From: Natronohydrobacter thiooxidans | GTDB lineage: Bacteria > Pseudomonadota > Alphaproteobacteria > Rhodobacterales > Rhodobacteraceae | Length of the DNA: 64,000 nucleotides | Assembly: GCF_001884735.1 (NCBI RefSeq) | Contig: NZ_MJAP01000001.1 | Span: forward strand, 186,001 to 250,000 | Reading direction: 5' to 3' | Part shown: positions 28,018-37,085 of the stretch, in pieces | How the letters are laid out: the number at the start of each line of letters is the position of its first letter | Numbering within the stretch: the stretch's first letter is position 1 | Notes under the pieces: model-generated | The model's input: only the letters and a program-made list of their open reading frames with translations | Databases searched by the model: none | What the model was told of the DNA's origin: nothing | Made by a program: the position numbers and the translations under genes

Positions 28018-28045
28018 CCCCGCGATGCATGGCATTGCGGGGTTT
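28018..28045 (+). terminator. Rho-independent terminator after rplT
   Basis: Arms CCCCGCGATGC and GCATTGCGGGG (one G-T pair) around a 3-base ATG loop, followed by TTTG. Located 22 bases after the rplT stop. Confidence 0.75.
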
Positions 28046-28303
28046 GTGCGTTGAAGGCCCAAGAGGCTTGACGCAACCGCTGCCGCGCCGTAACAGGACG
28101 CGGTCTGCTGCCGGAGAATCGGCATGTGGACCCTCGCGCCTTTCCCAGACCTGACAGCTTCGGCAGGCCGCGGGACAGCGCAAGGCAAGACCAGAAGCGT
28201 GACCAATCTCTGACGGGCGCAAGGCGGACCCGGTCGAAGATCAGAGCTCTTGGCCAGCATCACCAGCGTGGGCAAACCCGCGTGCAAGTACAGAGGACCA
28301 GCG
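28046..28303 (+). promoter_or_regulatory. Long untranslated region upstream of rplS
   Basis: 258 bases without a credible gene lie between the rplT terminator and rplS. They contain several GC-rich inverted segments (for example GCCGCGCCG...GGACGCGGTC near 28082-28106) and a run of purine-rich boxes. Given that rplS is first in its operon here, an autoregulated or structured leader is possible. I find no match to a leader class I know. Confidence 0.35.
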
Positions 28304-28684
28304 ATGAACCTGATCGCACAGATTGAAGCCGAGCAAATCGCAGAGCTTGGCAAGACCATCCCGGATTTCAAGGCCGGTGACACCATCCGCGTCGGTTACA
28401 AAGTGACCGAAGGCACTCGTTCGCGCGTGCAGAATTTCGAAGGCGTCTGCATTGGCCGCAAGGGCGGCAACGGCATCGGTGCATCCTTCACCGTGCGCAA
28501 GATCTCCTTTGGCGAGGGTGTGGAGCGTGTCTTCCCGCTTTACTCGACCAATATCGACAGCATCGAGGTTGTGCGCCGTGGCCGCGTGCGCCGCGCGAAG
28601 CTCTATTACCTGCGTGATCGTCGCGGCAAATCTGCCCGGATCGCCGAGAAAACGAACTACCGTCCGCTGGACGCGAAAGCCTGA
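28304..28684 (+). CDS. rplS: 50S ribosomal protein L19
   Basis: 126 residues starting [11 protein letters not shown], with [19 protein letters not shown] and the [20 protein letters not shown] core that define L19. ATG at 28304 follows AGAGGACC. It is 11 bp upstream of rpmE. The usual partners rpsP, rimM and trmD are absent next to it, so the operon has been split in this lineage. Confidence 0.97.
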   Translation: MNLIAQIEAEQIAELGKTIPDFKAGDTIRVGYKVTEGTRSRVQNFEGVCIGRKGGNGIGASFTVRKISFGEGVERVFPLYSTNIDSIEVVRRGRVRRAKLYYLRDRRGKSARIAEKTNYRPLDAKA

Positions 28685-28695
28685 GGAGCGCTGCG

Positions 28696-28917
28696 ATGAA
28701 AGCCGATACGCATCCCGATTACCACCTGATCAATGTCAAGATGACCGATGGCACGGTTGTCCAGATGAAATCGACCTGGGGCGCCGAGGGCGACACGCTG
28801 TCGCTCGATGTCGACCCGAGCGTGCACCCGGCCTGGACCGGTGGCTCGTCGCGCCTGCTGGATACCGGCGGCAAGGTGTCGAAGTTCAAGAACAAATATG
28901 CAGGTCTGGGTTTCTGA
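28696..28917 (+). CDS. rpmE: 50S ribosomal protein L31 (cysteine-free)
   Basis: 73 residues, beginning [20 protein letters not shown] and ending in [11 protein letters not shown], a normal L31 layout. It contains no cysteine, so it lacks the CxxC zinc site of the zinc-binding L31 form. Second gene of rplS-rpmE, followed by a strong terminator. Confidence 0.95.
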   Translation: MKADTHPDYHLINVKMTDGTVVQMKSTWGAEGDTLSLDVDPSVHPAWTGGSSRLLDTGGKVSKFKNKYAGLGF

Positions 28918-28940
28918 GAAACCAACGGGCCGACGGAACG

Positions 28941-28968
28941 GGCGCAGGGGAAACCCTGCGCCTTTTTT
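28941..28968 (+). terminator. Strong Rho-independent terminator after rpmE
   Basis: Perfect 9-bp stem GGCGCAGGG/CCCTGCGCC with a GAAA tetraloop, followed directly by six T. Confidence 0.95.
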
Positions 28969-29074
28969 CTATGCCGGAACAATATCTTGGCGCGGTTTGC
29001 GTCTTGGCTTGTAACCGCCTCGCGCCCGGCCTAGATGAGAGGCGGAAAACCGCCTGAGGACAGGAGCATCAAGC

Positions 29075-29884
29075 GTGGCGCATATCATCGTGGTGGGCAA
29101 TGAAAAGGGCGGCTCCGGCAAGTCCACGGTCTCGATGCATGTCTCGGTGGCGCTGGCGCGGATGGACCTGCGGGTCGGAGCCATGGATCTGGATGTGCGC
29201 CAGCTCAGCTTCGGGCGGTATATCGAGAACCGGGCCAACTGGACTGCACGCGCGGGCCTCAGCCTGCCGGGGCCGCGCTATATGCCCTTGCCCGATGCGC
29301 AAAGCTTTGATCTGCCCGAGGGGCCGCAACTGCATGACGCGCGCATGAGCGCGGCGCTTGAAGCGTTGGCGCCGGAATGCGATTTCATCGTGATTGACTG
29401 CCCTGGATCGCATACCCGCTACAGCCAGTTCGCGCATTCTGTCGCGGATACGCTGATCACGCCGATCAATGACAGTTTCATCGATTTCGATCTTCTGGCG
29501 CGCACGGACCCGGAAACCGGCAAGGTTCTTGCCCCCTCGATCTATTCCGAAATGGTCTGGAAGGCGCGTCAGGTGCGCGCGCAATCCGGGTTGAAGCCGC
29601 TGAACTGGGTGGTGCTGCGCAATCGTATGGGAACCACTGCGATGCATAACAAGCGCAAGGTGGGCGACGCGCTGGAAGAATTGTCGCGCCGTATCGGGTT
29701 CCGGCTGGCACCCGGTTTCAGCGAGCGCGTGATCTTCCGTGAGCTGTTCCCCAAGGGGCTGACCTTGCTGGATCTGGCGGATGCGGGCGGCGAGACGATG
29801 ACCATGTCGCATGTCGCTGCCCGTCAGGAGTTGCGGGAACTGATGCAGGTTCTGGATCTGCCGGATCTGATGGTCAGTGTCTGA
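29075..29884 (+). CDS. mipZ: Division-plane positioning ATPase MipZ
   Basis: ParA/MinD-superfamily ATPase of 269 residues that forms bipolar gradients and restricts FtsZ to midcell in alphaproteobacteria. The deviant Walker A NEKGGSGKSTVSMH is at residues 9-22, and the DLDVRQLSFGRYIENR and FIVIDCPGSHTRYSQ blocks are MipZ-type. Starts with GTG after an AGGAG box about 10 bases upstream. Confidence 0.93.
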   Translation: MAHIIVVGNEKGGSGKSTVSMHVSVALARMDLRVGAMDLDVRQLSFGRYIENRANWTARAGLSLPGPRYMPLPDAQSFDLPEGPQLHDARMSAALEALAPECDFIVIDCPGSHTRYSQFAHSVADTLITPINDSFIDFDLLARTDPETGKVLAPSIYSEMVWKARQVRAQSGLKPLNWVVLRNRMGTTAMHNKRKVGDALEELSRRIGFRLAPGFSERVIFRELFPKGLTLLDLADAGGETMTMSHVAARQELRELMQVLDLPDLMVSV

Positions 29885-30047
29885 TATAGCCGCGTTGCGG
29901 CAGGCGGGCGGACAGGCTCTCGGACAGCAACTCCAGACGCGTGTCGATCTGGTCATTCGCTTCGCCCGCGTTCTGCTGTCGCGAGAACAGCGATCCTTTC
30001 AGAAAGCCTGTCACCTTGTTTCCACCTGAATCATCGTTCGTGAACAT
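29874..30047 (-). CDS. Possible small protein convergent with mipZ
   Basis: 57-residue frame beginning MFTNDDSGGNKVTGF, polar with a basic end. AAAAAGG lies 8 bases before the ATG (an earlier ATG at 30053 is in frame). It overlaps the last 11 bases of mipZ tail to tail. No family is recognised, and with this length chance cannot be excluded. Confidence 0.4.
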   Translation of the reverse strand: MFTNDDSGGNKVTGFLKGSLFSRQQNAGEANDQIDTRLELLSESLSARLPQRGYIRH

Positions 30048-30318
30048 GACCATCGCCTTTTTCTGCCCTGGATTGCCTGAGTACAAACTCGCGGTCAGTT
30101 TGGACAAAAATGCGGCATGACAATGAAATTTTACGGAATGGGTGGCAAGATGGTGCGGCGGTTCCGGCAAGGACCCTGTCCTGCAGAAGCGTCAGATACG
30201 TGTGCCGGGCGGATAAATTTCGGATATTCCCCGGTCATGCGGGGAATGCCCAGATCATGTGCGAACTGACCGTCCGGGCGGGCACCGGACATGCACGCGC
30301 GGCAGGAAATATCGCCGC

Positions 30319-30909
30319 TCAGCGGCGACCACAGCCGCGCAGTTGCTGATCATACATTGCCGAGCGCGACGCGACTCGATCCGCGACTCCGATGAGCCAA
30401 GGCTTGGCATTGTATGACCCGCGCGCAAACCCTGTATGACCTTCGTGATAGGCCAGATACAGGTTGCGCGCATCCGTCAGCGCAATGCCGTTGCGTTCGC
30501 GGGACTTGTTATTGTACCAGCCGATGAAATCGGTCGCGTCTGCGATACTCGTGCGCGAGGCACGACGATTTCCGGTTTCACGCACATATTCATCCCAGGT
30601 GCCGTCGAGCGCCTGCGAATAGCCAAGGGCCGAGGATTGCCGGCCCATCGGGATCACGCCAAGCGTATAGCGCACCGGTGTCCGGGCATCCCCGATGAAA
30701 CGGCTTTCTGCGTGGATGATGGCCATCTGCACCGGAAGGGGTATGCCCCAGCGTCGCTCGGTTGCGCGCATGGCCGAGAAATACTGCGGGCGCTCGCGCT
30801 CCATCAGACATGCGTTTTCCAGATTGCGTGGCGCGGAGAAATTGCCTCCTCGGCCGCCACATGCCGCAAGTGCCAACACGACTGTCAGCAATAGGATTGC
30901 TCTGCTCAT
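30319..30909 (-). CDS. Lytic transglycosylase SLT-domain lipoprotein
   Basis: 196 residues. The N-terminal signal LLLTVVLALAACGG carries the lipobox LAAC, so the protein is lipidated at Cys near residue 17. The SLT-like domain has AIIHAESRF (catalytic glutamate in the ES pair), SALGYSQALDGTW and NLYLAYHEGHTGFARGSY. It would cleave peptidoglycan from the outer membrane. ATG at 30909 has GAGG 5 bases upstream. It is divergent from motB; some SLT proteins open the wall for flagella, so a link is possible but unproven. Confidence 0.85.
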   Translation of the reverse strand: MSRAILLLTVVLALAACGGRGGNFSAPRNLENACLMERERPQYFSAMRATERRWGIPLPVQMAIIHAESRFIGDARTPVRYTLGVIPMGRQSSALGYSQALDGTWDEYVRETGNRRASRTSIADATDFIGWYNNKSRERNGIALTDARNLYLAYHEGHTGFARGSYNAKPWLIGVADRVASRSAMYDQQLRGCGRR

Positions 30910-31107
30910 CACTGCCTCTTTTTCTTTCATTTTAGCGGCCTTCTGTGCATTTGTAATCCCCCCTTGCGATCTGTCATGCTGACAAATCCATGCTCAGCCC
31001 GGTTTCTGATGCATTTGTGATCGGATCAGGACCGGTCCAGTCCGAGATTAACCGCTGATTCAGGCGTCCCGCGTAGAGTGAATAAGGGTGAAAACTTGGG
31101 TGGATTT

Positions 31108-31896
31108 ATGAACCGATCTGACAATGTCAGGCCTGTGATCATCAGGCGCAAGCGCGTGGTGGCGGGCGGGGGGCATCATGGCGGTGCCTGGAAAGTGGCC
31201 TATGCGGATTTCGTGACCGCGATGATGGCGTTTTTCCTGATGCTCTGGCTTCTGGGCACGGTGGAGGATGACAAACGCAAAGGCGTGGCCGATTACTTCT
31301 CGGCGACATTCGCTGTCCAGACCGACTCGGCGGGCAGTGACGGGGTGTTTGGCGGCAAGGCGCTGTCTTTGGTGGACTCGATCACTGATGACGTTGCCAC
31401 CCGCGAGAAATCTCGTGAGAATCTTGAGCAACTGGAACGGGTCGTCGAGTCGCTGGAAGCCCGGTTTGCGGCAGATGATTTCCTTGGGGAAGCCTTCGAG
31501 CATGTCGCAATCCGCATGACGGATGAGGGGCTGCTGATCGAGTTGTTCGACCTCGATGGCCGACCGCTATTTGACGCTGAAACGCATCAGCCCCGCCCGG
31601 TCCTGCACCTGCTGACGGATATTATGACCGACGTCTTCCTCACCGTCTCCAATCCGGTTGCGATCAGTGCCCATGCCCGCAGCTTTCCCGCGGTCTTTCT
31701 GGAGAACCCTGTCTGGACCATGACCATCGCCCGCGCGGAAGCGATGAGAGGCCTGATGGAAACCGCGGGGTTTCCGGAACTGCGGGTGCATCGTGTGACG
31801 GGCAATGCCGATCGCGTGCCTGCGGTCACGCCAAGGACCGCGACCAGAAACAACCGGATCGAACTGATCTTGTTGCTTCGGGCAGAGGATCCCTGA
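31108..31896 (+). CDS. motB: Flagellar motor stator protein MotB
   Basis: 262 residues. Starts with a short basic cytoplasmic tail, then one transmembrane helix with the proton-path aspartate in WKVAYADFVTAMMAFFLML. A linker and a C-terminal OmpA/MotB-like domain for peptidoglycan anchoring follow (NPVAISAHARSFP, TRNNRIELILL). The OmpA-like motif is divergent. ATG at 31108 has GGTGG upstream; a GTG at 31078 would add ten codons. No motA is adjacent. Confidence 0.88.
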   Translation: MNRSDNVRPVIIRRKRVVAGGGHHGGAWKVAYADFVTAMMAFFLMLWLLGTVEDDKRKGVADYFSATFAVQTDSAGSDGVFGGKALSLVDSITDDVATREKSRENLEQLERVVESLEARFAADDFLGEAFEHVAIRMTDEGLLIELFDLDGRPLFDAETHQPRPVLHLLTDIMTDVFLTVSNPVAISAHARSFPAVFLENPVWTMTIARAEAMRGLMETAGFPELRVHRVTGNADRVPAVTPRTATRNNRIELILLLRAEDP

Positions 31897-31965
31897 TGCC
31901 TTAGCCGTATGTTAAGGGCTTGAAGTCAGATTGAAGAAGAGAATCACTTTCGGTCTGGAGCGGAT

Positions 31966-33279
31966 ATGAGCATTTCTTCCTCGATGAACGCGGGCGTTGC
32001 CGGGCTGCGCGCGAATGCGACCCGGCTCGCCACGATTTCGGACAATATCGCGAACTCGGCCACTTACGGGTACCGCAGGGCCAATACATCCTTCCATTCG
32101 ATGGTGGTGGGGTCCGGCGTGGCCGGGCAGGGGGAATATGCTGCAGGCGGAGTGCGCACCACCTCACAGCGCCTTGTCGATCAGGGCGGCTCTCTGATCG
32201 GCACACAGCATGCAACCGATATTGCGATCTCCGGGCGCGGTTTCCTACCGGTGACCACGGATCTCGGGGCAAGGTTGCAGGATGGCACGGCGCCCTTGCT
32301 GCTGACCACCACGGGGTCGTTCCGGCAGGATTCGCAAGGCTATATGCGCGATTCGGCCGGGAATACACTGCTGGGCTGGCCCGCCAACCCGGACGGTACG
32401 ATTCCGGTTTTTCCGCGGGACAGCATCGCGGGGTTGCGACCGATTCAGATCGCAGTCAACCAGCAGTCCTTTCTTGCAACGACGAATATCCGCTTCGGCG
32501 TCAATCTCCCGGCTTCGGCCACCTTGCCCACCGCCTCGGGGGAACCGTATCGCATGTTGGTCGAGTATTTCAACGAACTGGGTCTTTCCCAGACGATAGA
32601 TGTTGAAATGACGCCCAGCCTGACGCCGCCGACGGCCTCGAACCGGTGGCAACTGCAGCTCACGCATGCGCAGTCCGGCGATGTTCTGGGAAGCTATGAG
32701 ATTGTGTTCGATGACGCACCGGGGCGCGGGGGTACGCTGCTATCCGTGGACAGGACAAGCGCCGAAGGTGGTGATTACGACCCCGCGACAGGTCAGATGC
32801 TGATCGAGGCTGACGGGCAGCAGATCGGGTTTGCCATCGGGCGGATCGGCGAGGGGGGCGGAATCGTTCAGCGCGGGGCGACCTTCTCGCCCGCCGGTGT
32901 GGAGCAGAACGGTTTCGGCGCAGGGAACCTTGTCGGGCTGATGGTTGATACAAATGGCAATCTTGACGCTGTATACGACCAGGGTTTCCGCCGGACGCTG
33001 TTTCGTATCCCGATTGTCGATGTGCCCAACCCGAATGGTCTGACCGCCCGCAACGCGCAGGCATTTCAGGTCTCGCGTGATAGCGGACCCTTCTTTCTGT
33101 GGGATGCTGGCGATGGTCCGGTGGGTGAGTTTGTGGGCTTCGCCTTGCAGGAATCCGCGACCGATGTCGCCGCCGAACTGACGGGGCTCATCCAGACCCA
33201 GCGCGCCTATTCCTCGAATGCAAAGGTCATCCAGACCGTCGATGAAATGTTTCAGGAAACCACGAATATCAAACGTTGA
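31966..33279 (+). CDS. flgE: Flagellar hook protein FlgE
   Basis: Hook subunit of 437 residues. The N-terminal rod/hook motif MNAGVAGLRANATRLATISD-NIAN is followed by the FlgE-type D1/D2 domains. The C-terminus holds the FlgE/FlgG helix (AAELTGLIQTQRAYSSNAKV then TVDEMFQETTNIKR). RBS GGAGCGGAT is 2-3 bases before the ATG. Second gene of the motB-flgE-flgK-flgL-flgI run. Confidence 0.94.
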   Translation: MSISSSMNAGVAGLRANATRLATISDNIANSATYGYRRANTSFHSMVVGSGVAGQGEYAAGGVRTTSQRLVDQGGSLIGTQHATDIAISGRGFLPVTTDLGARLQDGTAPLLLTTTGSFRQDSQGYMRDSAGNTLLGWPANPDGTIPVFPRDSIAGLRPIQIAVNQQSFLATTNIRFGVNLPASATLPTASGEPYRMLVEYFNELGLSQTIDVEMTPSLTPPTASNRWQLQLTHAQSGDVLGSYEIVFDDAPGRGGTLLSVDRTSAEGGDYDPATGQMLIEADGQQIGFAIGRIGEGGGIVQRGATFSPAGVEQNGFGAGNLVGLMVDTNGNLDAVYDQGFRRTLFRIPIVDVPNPNGLTARNAQAFQVSRDSGPFFLWDAGDGPVGEFVGFALQESATDVAAELTGLIQTQRAYSSNAKVIQTVDEMFQETTNIKR

Positions 33280-33302
33280 GCGACATTGCGGGAGTTCTGA
33301 TC

Positions 33303-34748
33303 ATGTCACTCTCTCTGGCCGTTTCCGCAGCTTTGAGCGGTCTGACCCTGTCCGCGCGCGGGACGCAGATCGTTGCCGACAATATCGCGAATGCGCAGAC
33401 CGAAGCCTATGGTGTGCGTTCGCTTACCCAGGCGGCACGCGTGCATGGCGGGACAGGCAGTGGCGTGGCCATGACGGGCGTTACCCGACATATGGACCAG
33501 CTCTTGCTCGGCGATCTGCGACAGGCGCGTAGCCAGGCAAAAGGCGACGCGCTGCTTGGCGCGTTCTGGCAGAAGCTGGAAACCGGGCTTGGTCTGCCTG
33601 GTGATGACGGAAGCCTCGGGGCAAGCATCACCCGGCTCGGTACGGCCTTGCAGCGCGCCAGTCTGCAACCGGATCAGCCCGCAGTCTTGCAGCAAGGCAT
33701 TCAGGCGGCAGGCGATATCGCCGCGAAGATCAGAGGGATGCACGATCTTCTGGGTGCCGAGCGCGACAGGGCGGATGCCGGTCTCGCGCAGGAGGTCGAG
33801 TGGGTGAACGCTGCCTTGAAGGATATCGCGGAGTTGAACCGCAAGATTCAGCGCCAGACCCTTCTGGGAGGGGCACCCGAGGGATTGATGGATATGCGTC
33901 AGGCGCTTGTGGACAAGCTCTCTGAGCGCCTTCCCGTACAAGAGTTCATGCGCGATGACGGTCGGATCATGTTGATGGCCCGCGATGGCTCTATCCTGGT
34001 CGATCGCGATGCGGCGCAGTTCAGTTTTTCCCGCAGTCCTGCTCCCGGTGCCGGGGATCGGGTTGAAAACGGCGCGCTTTCCCCCGTTATGCTGAATGGC
34101 CGGGAGATCGCCGCGAACTCGGTGATTTTCTCGGCCGGTACGCTTGGCGCGTTCCTGAAACTGCGCGACGAGGTGGCGCCGACAGTCCAGCGCGACCTTG
34201 ACCTGCTGGCTGCGGATTTGATCGCCCGCTTCTCCGGGCCGGAGATTGATCCGAGTCTTGATGCCGGGGCGTTCGGTCTGTTCAGCCTTGCGGGGCGCGC
34301 CACAGTGCCTGCTGCGCTGGACGGAATCGCGGGGTTGATGGCCATCAATCCGGCGCTGGACCCCTCGCAAGGCGGTGCAGCATGGCGGCTTCGCGCAGGC
34401 CTTGCGGCACCAGATCCCGGGGATGTGCTGGACAATTCGGTGCTGGATCGGTTGGCGCGTGCGCTGGATCTGCCGACGCCATCGGGCGCAGCCCTGTCGC
34501 CCATGCGCTCGGCACAGGGGCATGCGACAGATCTCCTGTCTGTCATCAGCACGCATCGGCTCGGCCTTGATCAGCGCAACAGTTTCAATGCGGCGCGTGT
34601 CGGCATGCTCAGTGAAACCCTCGCGGCGCAAGGGGTCGATACTGACGCAGAACTCGGCAAGCTTCTGGTTCTGGAACAGGCCTATAGCGCCAATGCGCGC
34701 GTGCTATCCACGGTCGATGCCATGTTGCGCACCATTCTGGAGATCTGA
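33303..34748 (+). CDS. flgK: Flagellar hook-associated protein FlgK
   Basis: HAP1 of 481 residues, joining hook to filament. N-terminal helix LSGLTLSARGTQIVADNIAN and C-terminal LLVLEQAYSANARVLSTVDA are the diagnostic ends, with NRKIQRQTLLGGAPEGLMDMRQ in the conserved region. ATG at 33303 is preferred since it starts directly before the conserved helix; the upstream MSDIAGVLI extension is not typical. Confidence 0.93.
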   Translation: MSLSLAVSAALSGLTLSARGTQIVADNIANAQTEAYGVRSLTQAARVHGGTGSGVAMTGVTRHMDQLLLGDLRQARSQAKGDALLGAFWQKLETGLGLPGDDGSLGASITRLGTALQRASLQPDQPAVLQQGIQAAGDIAAKIRGMHDLLGAERDRADAGLAQEVEWVNAALKDIAELNRKIQRQTLLGGAPEGLMDMRQALVDKLSERLPVQEFMRDDGRIMLMARDGSILVDRDAAQFSFSRSPAPGAGDRVENGALSPVMLNGREIAANSVIFSAGTLGAFLKLRDEVAPTVQRDLDLLAADLIARFSGPEIDPSLDAGAFGLFSLAGRATVPAALDGIAGLMAINPALDPSQGGAAWRLRAGLAAPDPGDVLDNSVLDRLARALDLPTPSGAALSPMRSAQGHATDLLSVISTHRLGLDQRNSFNAARVGMLSETLAAQGVDTDAELGKLLVLEQAYSANARVLSTVDAMLRTILEI

Positions 34749-34751
34749 GCC

Positions 34752-35759
34752 ATGCTTCCCACCACATTCGGCGACATGACCCGCACAATCTCGCTCGGGC
34801 GGCAGAATGCGCGACTCAAAGCCGCTCTTTCAACCCTGTCCACAGAAATGACAACCCGCCAGGCCCATGACCGGCTCCAGCATCTGAACGGGAACGTGTC
34901 CGCGCTCGCTGCAATGGAGCAGTCGCTGGTCCTTGCTGCCGACCGGAAGAACCTCGCGCAGATAACAGCGGCTTTTCTTGCCGCGCAGCAATCCGTCATC
35001 GGCGAGGTCATGCAGAAGACCGAGCAGCTTTCGCTGGATGCGCAGCGCCTTGGCCTGTTCAACGACGCGGCCTCCCTCGGGCGCGTAACAGCGGGGATGG
35101 CGAATGCGTTTTCGGATGTCGTGCGGCTGCTGAATGCAAGCTTTGGCGAGCGCACGCTTTTCGCCGGAACGCGTGGCGATGGTCCGGCGCTGGCAATGCC
35201 GGAAGCCATACTCGACGCGCTGATGTCAGACATTCCTGTTCCGGTCGATCCGTCCATATTGGCAAGCCAGATCGATGCGTGGTTCGCGCCGGGTGGTGGA
35301 TTTGACAGTTTCGGATATCTTGGTGGCCCGGTGATTCCGGCCGCAATCAGCCTGGGCCATGGGACGGAAATCCGTCTGTCCGTCACGGCGCAGGACAGCG
35401 CGATCAGAACAGCGCTTGCTGCATTGGCGACAGGTGCGGTGCTCGACCGTGGTCTTCCCGGCGTTGATGCGGCCGGGAAGCGTATGATCGTTCTGCAAAA
35501 CGCCCTGCCGCTGAAAGCAGCCTCGCAGGCACTGCTGGATCTGTCGGCGCGTCTCGGGGTCGCGGAAGAGCGCGCGGCCACAGCATCCAGCCGGGCCGAG
35601 GCGGAGCACAGCAGTCTTGCGATTGCACACGCAGAGCTGCTCGCGGTCGATCCCTACGACGCCGCCAGCAAGCTCGAACAGGCCATGAGCCAGCTGGAGA
35701 TGATCTATGCGATCACGGCGCGACTCTCGCGTCTGCGTCTTGCGGAATACCTGCGATGA
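34752..35759 (+). CDS. flgL: Flagellar hook-associated protein FlgL
   Basis: HAP3, 335 residues, flagellin-like at the ends: an N-terminal helix (MTRTISLGRQNARLKAALST) and a C-terminal coiled region (AMSQLEMIYAITARLSRLRL). It connects FlgK to the filament. It starts 3 bp after flgK and overlaps flgI by four bases. Confidence 0.9.
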   Translation: MLPTTFGDMTRTISLGRQNARLKAALSTLSTEMTTRQAHDRLQHLNGNVSALAAMEQSLVLAADRKNLAQITAAFLAAQQSVIGEVMQKTEQLSLDAQRLGLFNDAASLGRVTAGMANAFSDVVRLLNASFGERTLFAGTRGDGPALAMPEAILDALMSDIPVPVDPSILASQIDAWFAPGGGFDSFGYLGGPVIPAAISLGHGTEIRLSVTAQDSAIRTALAALATGAVLDRGLPGVDAAGKRMIVLQNALPLKAASQALLDLSARLGVAEERAATASSRAEAEHSSLAIAHAELLAVDPYDAASKLEQAMSQLEMIYAITARLSRLRLAEYLR

Positions 35760-36868
35760 CAGGAGCGATGCTGCGGTTTCTGTTCTGCGCGATGGTTCCG
35801 TTTCTGATGGTGGCAGTCGCTGACGCGTCGGTTCGGCTCAAGGATCTTGTGGAATTTGATGGCGTGCGTGGCAATGATCTGCTGGGCTATGGTCTGGTTG
35901 TGGGGCTGGACGGGACGGGTGACGGAATGCGCAACGCGCCCTTCACCGAAGATATTCTTTCCAATATTCTGGAAAGGCTGGGTGTCAATGTCACCGGCGA
36001 GCAGCTTCGGCCCCGGAATGTCGCGGCAGTGATCGTCACGGCCAGCCTGCCACCTTTCGCGCGCGCGGGCGGGCGCGTCGATGTGACGGTTTCTGCCATC
36101 GGCGACGCGAGCAGTCTGCTGGGCGGGACATTGGTGATGACGCCGCTGAACGGTGCCGACGGGACCATCTATGCGGTTGCTCAGGGTACGGTCATTGCGG
36201 GTGGGGCTGCGGTGCAAGGGCAGGGCGCGCGCGAGGTTCGCGGTGTTCCGACCTCTGGCACGATCCCGATGGGCGCGCGCGTCGAACGCGAAGTGGATTT
36301 CGATCTCTCCAGCCTGTCGCGCATCCGTCTGGCCCTGCGCGTTCCGGATTTTACAACGGCGGCGCTGATCGAGCAGCAGGTCAACAGCATGTTCAGCCGA
36401 CCCGTCGCGGTCATGACGGATCCGGGAACCGTGGTGCTGGATCTTGCGGCCACGGGCATGTCCTCCCCGGCGCATGCTCTGGCGCGGATCGAGAATTTAT
36501 TGATCACGCCGCAAACACGCGCGCGGGTGGTTGTTGATCAGCGCTCGGGGACAATCGTCATGGGCGCGGACGTGCGCATCAGTCGCGTGGCCGTCGCGCA
36601 GGGCGGTCTGACCTTACGGGTCGAGGAGACCCCGCTGGTCGTGCAGCCCAATCCGTTTGCGGAGGGGGAGACGATTGTGGTGCCGCGAACACAGGTCGGT
36701 CTGGACGACCGGCCCGCGACCAGTCTGGCCGAGTTCAGCGGCGGGACGTCCCTGTCGGAAATCGTGGCCGGGCTGAACGCGCTCGGGGTTTCCCCGCGCG
36801 ACATGATCGACATATTGAGCAGCATCAACGCAGCCGGTGCGCTGCATGCGGAAATGATCGTGCAGTAG
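35756..36868 (+). CDS. flgI: Flagellar P-ring protein FlgI
   Basis: 370 residues with a Sec signal peptide (FLFCAMVPFLMVAVADAS). The P-ring blocks follow: RLKDLVEFDGVRGNDLLGYG, VVGLDGTGDG, NVAAVIVTASLPPFARAGGRVDVTVSAIGDA and, at the end, LNALGVSPRDMIDILSSINAAGALHAE. It forms the periplasmic ring around the rod. ATGA overlap with flgL. The flagellar run stops here; the next gene is unrelated. Confidence 0.96.
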   Translation: MTGAMLRFLFCAMVPFLMVAVADASVRLKDLVEFDGVRGNDLLGYGLVVGLDGTGDGMRNAPFTEDILSNILERLGVNVTGEQLRPRNVAAVIVTASLPPFARAGGRVDVTVSAIGDASSLLGGTLVMTPLNGADGTIYAVAQGTVIAGGAAVQGQGAREVRGVPTSGTIPMGARVEREVDFDLSSLSRIRLALRVPDFTTAALIEQQVNSMFSRPVAVMTDPGTVVLDLAATGMSSPAHALARIENLLITPQTRARVVVDQRSGTIVMGADVRISRVAVAQGGLTLRVEETPLVVQPNPFAEGETIVVPRTQVGLDDRPATSLAEFSGGTSLSEIVAGLNALGVSPRDMIDILSSINAAGALHAEMIVQ

Positions 36869-37085
36869 CTGCGGTCAGATCGGCAAGGGCAGCTTTGGTC
36901 TGTGCACACCCGGCGCTGCGGTTCGGGCGTTGCAGTGCTTGGGCCAGATTGACGGATCCCGGAACCAATCGGGCCGAAGATGACCATAGGTCGTTTTTCA
37001 ACTGTCGTTAGTCGGCAAAGCCTTTCCCCGGTTTCGCAGGATTTGCGAATAGGATTGCAGCCATTATCCTGTCGGAGGTTCCTGA

